A DNA stretch of 9,751 nucleotides. Source: Bacillota bacterium (lineage in GTDB: Bacteria > Bacillota > Dethiobacteria > DTU022). The stretch spans positions 1-9,751 of the forward strand of contig JAAZIE010000103.1 in the NCBI GenBank assembly GCA_012510305.1, in the 5' to 3' direction. This document shows, one piece after another, positions 6,082 through 9,751 of the stretch. The notes beneath the pieces are model-generated. The model did not search any database. It was not told the DNA's origin and saw only the letters and a program-made list of their open reading frames with translations. Position 1 is the stretch's first letter, and every line of letters begins with the position of its first letter. The position numbers and the translations under genes were made by a program.

Positions 6082-8094
6082 TTAAAGCTTGACGGCGGTG
6101 TAGTAGATGCCCTTTTTGAGAGTAACCGGATAATTTTCTTTGTTTACCCTCAAATTGATCATACCCCGCGGGACGGAGAAAAAAACCCTCGTATCCGGCG
6201 CCGCTTGTTCGTGCAGCTTCAGCGTTACACTGCGCTTGCACAGGATCAGCTTTTCGATCTGAGCCCCGGGGAAAATATGACCGTCAGTACCGAGCAGGTA
6301 AGGCCTCTCTTCACGCGGTTCAATCTTGAGAAGGCACCTGGTTTCGTACGGAGCCAGCTCCAGCGCTGTCTCAGGGGGAAGCACAAAACAGCCCTCTTCA
6401 AAATAGGGTCCGCCGGAAAGAGCGGCGCTGCGGGGTTTGCCGGACAGGTTGGCCAGAACCAGGTAGCCCCTGCGGCGGGCGGTAAACGAAACCCGGTAGA
6501 GCCCATTTTCGTTCTCTACAGAGTGAACTGTACTTTCCACGCCCGGATAAGCGCTGCGCAAAAGCCGCAGCTGCTCCGCAGTATATGCCGATGGGTCATC
6601 GGAGAAAAAGATGAGCCCCCCAAAAAGCTGGTTGAGAATGAAAAGGGTCCGGCGCTGCGGCCGGGTGAGGCGGTTCAAGTTTACCCGGGGGGCACCGTCC
6701 CGCAGGATAAAAACGTCGGGATCGTTGCGGAAAGCACGCCGGTCGAGATGGTGCCGCCCGATCGTAGAAGCCAGCGAGTTGCCCGTGGAATAACGCTCCC
6801 GGTAAAAAAGCCCTTTCAAGGGCAGATCCCAGAAGGGGGCCACATCGGAACCGATGCGGCAGTAGTCAACCCGGCCCATCGCCGGCCCCAGGGGGACACC
6901 GCAGCCCAGAAGGGTGCTTCCTTTGGCCTGGGCCCGGATAAATTCCATCGCCTCGGTCATCACCGCACCGCGGGTTTTCCCCTGCCGGGGCAGCAGGGCT
7001 ACGGCATAAAGAAAATCGAGTTTAAAGAAGCGGTAGCCCCAATCATCCTGAAGCAGCCGAAAAACCCGCTGCAGGTGTTCCTGAAAACCGGGCGCATAAA
7101 AATCGAGAGCATAAAACCAGCCGCTCCAGCCGGGGTTGTAGCCTGCCTTTACCGGCCTGCCCCCGCTGTCGCGCAGCAGCCATTCTTTTTTCTCCTGGAA
7201 AATGCGCGAGCGGCGTTCGCAGATGAAAGGCGCCAGCCATAGTCCCGGTTGAAAGCCCCCTTTGCTGATGGCGCCGGCAACGCTTTTCATCCCCGAGGGA
7301 AATTTTTCATTACACTTCAGCCAGTCACCGATAGCGCCCTGCCAGCCGTCATCTATCTGAATACAATCAAGGGGCAGGGCCAGGCGGGCGATCTCGTTCA
7401 AGTTATGCCTGATATCCTCTTCCGTGACCCGCGTGAAATAGTTGTACCAGCTGCACCAGCCGGTGATGCGGGGGGAAGGGCTTAGGGAGAGTCCCGCTGC
7501 TTTGAAGTACTCGTCCAGCACCGCCCGGGGCTTCCCCCTGCCCATGTAAAGGCGCAGCAGGGGATAACGGTCGCGGGTAAGCGCTCCTTCGCAATCACGG
7601 TAAACAGCCAGCCAGTCACGGTCATAGTTATATTCAAAAAGGGTATAGCCCGCCCTTTCATCCAGGGAGCCCACCAGGGTGATTTCGTCTTTGCCGGTGA
7701 TAAAGTAGGTATAGGTCCAGGAATGGAGGTGGCCGCGCCGCCCCGAATAGCGGTAAAACCGGTAGTCACCGTAGGGCCCCAGAACCGGGTTTGCCACCCG
7801 GGGCAGTGGAGGAAGGCGCTCGGCAGGGAACATCTCTTTGCTGCAGCTCCAGGACTGGAACCCGTTGACCATCATTTTTTTACTCCCCGCCAACGAGGGT
7901 TCCAGCTCCAGCTTGAAATGCAAAAGCTCTATAGGCTCAACAGTTTCAAGATCCACAAAAAACCGCCGGCCATATTTTAAACCGGAGCTGTCGATATCCA
8001 ACCTGGCCGCGGGTTCACCCGCAGTCTCGCCGCTAAAATGGGAGGCCAGTTTTAAATCGCGGTGAAGATAGCCCAGTTCAACACGAGAAAACAA
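6082..8094 (-). CDS. Alpha-galactosidase, glycoside hydrolase family 36
   Basis: The 670-residue enzyme should hydrolyse terminal alpha-1,6-galactose from melibiose and raffinose-type sugars with retention of configuration. It has an N-terminal beta-sandwich (about 1-200), including NGFQSWS (77-83); a TIM barrel (about 205-500) with GWCSWYNYF (212-220) and IQIDDGWQG (245-253); and a C-terminal beta-domain. The nucleophile is D360 in YRFFKLDFLY, and the acid/base is D417 in CRIGSDVAP. No signal peptide is seen, so it acts in the cytoplasm on imported sugar. Residues about 595-670 form an additional beta-rich tail. The start is TTG at 8092-8094 after a GCAGGGG site: an in-frame TGA lies 21 bases upstream and the next in-frame Met is residue 74. 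No sugar transporter or regulator gene is adjacent. The gene is divergent from the acyl-CoA synthetase, and 175 bp separate it from the protease gene. Related activities (raffinose synthase-like, alpha-N-acetylgalactosaminidase) are less likely. Confidence 0.9.
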   Translation of the reverse strand: MFSRVELGYLHRDLKLASHFSGETAGEPAARLDIDSSGLKYGRRFFVDLETVEPIELLHFKLELEPSLAGSKKMMVNGFQSWSCSKEMFPAERLPPLPRVANPVLGPYGDYRFYRYSGRRGHLHSWTYTYFITGKDEITLVGSLDERAGYTLFEYNYDRDWLAVYRDCEGALTRDRYPLLRLYMGRGKPRAVLDEYFKAAGLSLSPSPRITGWCSWYNYFTRVTEEDIRHNLNEIARLALPLDCIQIDDGWQGAIGDWLKCNEKFPSGMKSVAGAISKGGFQPGLWLAPFICERRSRIFQEKKEWLLRDSGGRPVKAGYNPGWSGWFYALDFYAPGFQEHLQRVFRLLQDDWGYRFFKLDFLYAVALLPRQGKTRGAVMTEAMEFIRAQAKGSTLLGCGVPLGPAMGRVDYCRIGSDVAPFWDLPLKGLFYRERYSTGNSLASTIGRHHLDRRAFRNDPDVFILRDGAPRVNLNRLTRPQRRTLFILNQLFGGLIFFSDDPSAYTAEQLRLLRSAYPGVESTVHSVENENGLYRVSFTARRRGYLVLANLSGKPRSAALSGGPYFEEGCFVLPPETALELAPYETRCLLKIEPREERPYLLGTDGHIFPGAQIEKLILCKRSVTLKLHEQAAPDTRVFFSVPRGMINLRVNKENYPVTLKKGIYYTAVKL

Positions 8095-8356
8095 GTTAAA
8101 CCCCTGCCTTTCTCACCATTTTCCCCCAAAGAGAAGGCCCGCCAATAGCCTGACTTAAAAGAATAGTTCGCCTCTTGACTCAAAACTTCCTGCCGTGGGC
8201 AAAAGGCTCTTTTTGCTGTATTCTTGCTCTTGCGGTACCAGATGCGACAGCGTCGCCTATTGATTTAAATGTAGAAGCTATTGAAACATTTACCGTAATA
8301 TGTTATTATTTATCCGTATTATCCACAAACCTTGTCCGTTAAGGGGGTTTTCTTCT
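8095..8356. other. Divergent intergenic region
   Basis: This 262 bp gap lies between the minus-strand alpha-galactosidase and the plus-strand acyl-CoA synthetase. It contains a good plus-strand promoter (8281-8309). A short perfect inverted repeat, GCGAC-AGC-GTCGC (8244-8256), and a TTGACTCAA palindrome near 8175-8183 are possible protein-binding sites but are too short to call. I found no convincing minus-strand promoter for the alpha-galactosidase and no coding signal. Confidence 0.5.
8281..8309 (+). promoter_or_regulatory. Sigma-70/SigA-type promoter for the acyl-CoA synthetase gene
   Basis: TTGAAA (8281-8286) and TATTAT (8304-8309) are separated by exactly 17 bases in an AT-rich stretch, a near-consensus SigA promoter. 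Transcription would begin near 8316, about 40 bases before the ATG at 8357. The ribosome site AAGGGGG (8341-8347) follows. Confidence 0.7.
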
Positions 8357-9751
8357 ATGGCTACCCGTCCCTGGCTTGATCGCTATCCTGTACAGTGGGA
8401 TCTTGATTGCCCTGAATTATCTCTTTACCACTACCTCAAGCAGACAGCCGAAGAGCATCCGGAGCAGATCGCGCTTATTTACAGCGATAAACAGATCTCT
8501 TACAGGGAAATGCTTGCCCATATTGACCGGGTGGCCGCCGCCTTCGCGGCGATGGGCCTCCAAAAAGGAGACCGCGTCGCCCTGCTGCTCCCCAACTCCC
8601 CGGCTTTTGTGTACAGTTTTTACGGCGCGCTGCGCCAGGGGCTGGTGGTGGTCCCGGTCGATGCCCTGCTCACCGCCCGGGAGGCGGGTTTTATTATCAG
8701 GGATACAAAGGCCCGCGTGCTCATTGTCGTTGATGCCCTGTACCACCTTGTCGAAGAGGCGATGCTGGATCAAGAAGTGGAAAACATCATCATCTTCCCC
8801 CTTTTTGGAGAAGCGGATTCGACGGAGGCCCGCTATTTTGATGAACTGTTGCAGCCCCACCACCCGCCGCCGCCCCCAGTTCCGATCAACCCTGAAAAGG
8901 ACTATGCCCTGATCACCCTTACGAGCGGCACTACCGGTTTCCCCAAGGGGGTCATGCTCACTCACGGCAACATCATCGCCAACGCGGAAGCAACCCATGA
9001 AGTGCTGCGCGAATGGAAAGAACGCCATGCCGGTGAAAACACCTTGTCTCTGGCCCTGCTGCCTTTTTTCGGGGCTTACTCCATAATCTGTTCGCTCATC
9101 GCCGGCTTGACCATTCCGGCGGGCCAGATTTTGATCCCTTTAATCGATATCGACCTGGTCTTGGAGATGATCCATCAGCACAAACCGGCGATTATACCCG
9201 GTGTTCCCGGCCTTTACCAGGAGCTGTTGAAGCACCCGCGTACCGAAGAGCACAGCCTTGATTCCATAAAAATCTGCATCAGCGGCGATTCTCCCATGCC
9301 CGTGGAGGCGCTGGAAGAATTTGAGGAAAAAACCGGTTCCAGCATCCTCGAAGGCTATGGGCTGACCGAAGCATCACCGATCACTCATTGCAACCCCTTG
9401 CTGGGCGTCCGCAAACCGGGCAGCGTGGGGATACCTTACCCCGGCACCGATTGCAAAATCATGGATCTGGAAAGCGGAGAGCGCGAGCTGCCCCCCGGTG
9501 AAAAAGGTGAACTCGCTGTCAGCGGCCCCCAGGTAATGAAAGGTTACTGGAACCTGCCCAATAAAACCGTGAACGCCCTGCGCAACGGCTGGCTTTACAC
9601 GGGAGATATTGCCTACATGGACGAGGATGGTTACTTTTACATAGTGGATCGCAAGAGCAATATGATCAACTACGCCGGCAACAAAATTTTTCCCAGTGAA
9701 ATCGAAAAGGTTATTTATGAGCATCCCGGAGTAGCCGAGGCGGTCTGTATC
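8357..9751 (+). CDS. Acyl-CoA synthetase / AMP-dependent ligase, FadD-like (partial, 3' end beyond right edge)
   Basis: I translated 465 codons from the ATG at 8357-8359 to the window end, all open. The protein belongs to the ANL adenylating superfamily and most resembles long-chain acyl-CoA synthetases: it activates a carboxylic acid with ATP to acyl-AMP, then transfers it to CoA. Motifs in order are TSGTTGFPKGVMLTH (189-203, phosphate-binding loop), EGYGLTEASP (332-341), WLYTGDIAYMDEDGYFYIVD (412-431, D417 contacting ribose) and DRKSNMI (431-437, the hinge). The catalytic lysine near the C-terminus is beyond the edge. Two departures are visible: the usual PxFH motif is PFFG (236-239), with Gly in place of His, and a proline run lies at 170-174. 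No signal peptide is present. The substrate is unknown; fatty, aromatic or other acids are all possible. It has its own promoter and is divergent from the alpha-galactosidase. Confidence 0.9.
   Translation, partial: MATRPWLDRYPVQWDLDCPELSLYHYLKQTAEEHPEQIALIYSDKQISYREMLAHIDRVAAAFAAMGLQKGDRVALLLPNSPAFVYSFYGALRQGLVVVPVDALLTAREAGFIIRDTKARVLIVVDALYHLVEEAMLDQEVENIIIFPLFGEADSTEARYFDELLQPHHPPPPPVPINPEKDYALITLTSGTTGFPKGVMLTHGNIIANAEATHEVLREWKERHAGENTLSLALLPFFGAYSIICSLIAGLTIPAGQILIPLIDIDLVLEMIHQHKPAIIPGVPGLYQELLKHPRTEEHSLDSIKICISGDSPMPVEALEEFEEKTGSSILEGYGLTEASPITHCNPLLGVRKPGSVGIPYPGTDCKIMDLESGERELPPGEKGELAVSGPQVMKGYWNLPNKTVNALRNGWLYTGDIAYMDEDGYFYIVDRKSNMINYAGNKIFPSEIEKVIYEHPGVAEAVCI

Noticed and set aside
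5882..6241. A 119-codon open frame on the minus strand across the protease/alpha-galactosidase gap
   Set aside because: It overlaps both real genes in another frame, its composition is Arg/Gly/Ser-rich like a shadow frame, and it has no recognisable domain or convincing ribosome site.
6205..7242. A 345-codon plus-strand open frame opposite the alpha-galactosidase
   Set aside because: It is long only because the GC-rich real gene lacks stops in the opposite frame; the GH36 catalytic motifs are on the minus strand.
8417..9028. A 203-codon minus-strand open frame opposite the acyl-CoA synthetase
   Set aside because: The plus strand encodes an unbroken AMP-binding enzyme with all expected motifs to the window edge.

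Overview
The window looks like a chromosomal segment of a moderately GC-rich, Gram-positive-type bacterium, probably a Bacillota (clostridial) lineage. This is inferred from strong AGGAGG-type ribosome binding sites, frequent TTG and GTG starts, a C-terminal sortase-like sorting signal, an ECF-type transporter and a cobalamin riboswitch ending in an intrinsic terminator. I cannot name a species. Six genes lie on the minus strand and one, cut by the right edge, on the plus strand.

Left part (1 to about 3600, read right to left): a cobalamin (B12) riboswitch aptamer (about 3451-3600) is followed by a textbook intrinsic terminator (3344-3374), then three genes. (i) A secreted protein with a DUF4430 (transcobalamin beta-domain-like) module, an alpha/alpha-barrel of terpenoid-cyclase or intrinsic-factor type, and a C-terminal LPQTA sorting signal. 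(ii) A smaller membrane-anchored protein with a long Lys/Pro/Ser/Ala-rich spacer and one DUF4430 module. (iii) An EcfT/CbiQ-type ECF transporter transmembrane subunit, running off the left edge. A second intrinsic terminator lies between (i) and (ii), so (i) is probably made in excess. I read the set as a B12-repressed corrinoid capture-and-uptake system: a surface protein resembling intrinsic factor, a membrane-tethered relay protein and an ECF importer. This is the most interesting part of the window. The alternative is cobalt uptake, since cobalt ECF systems are also B12-riboswitch controlled.

Middle (about 3600-3893): an AT-rich stretch that probably holds the riboswitch promoter, then a roughly 125 bp inverted-repeat element resembling dispersed non-coding repeats.

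Right part: a metallo-beta-lactamase-fold hydrolase (3894-4634) lies downstream of a Ste24-like M48 membrane protease (4692-5906), probably as one transcription unit. Upstream of these, on the same strand, is a cytoplasmic GH36 alpha-galactosidase (6082-8094). A 262 bp divergent intergenic region carries a good sigma-70-type promoter for a plus-strand acyl-CoA synthetase (AMP-binding) gene from 8357 to the right edge. These genes show no obvious link to the B12 system.
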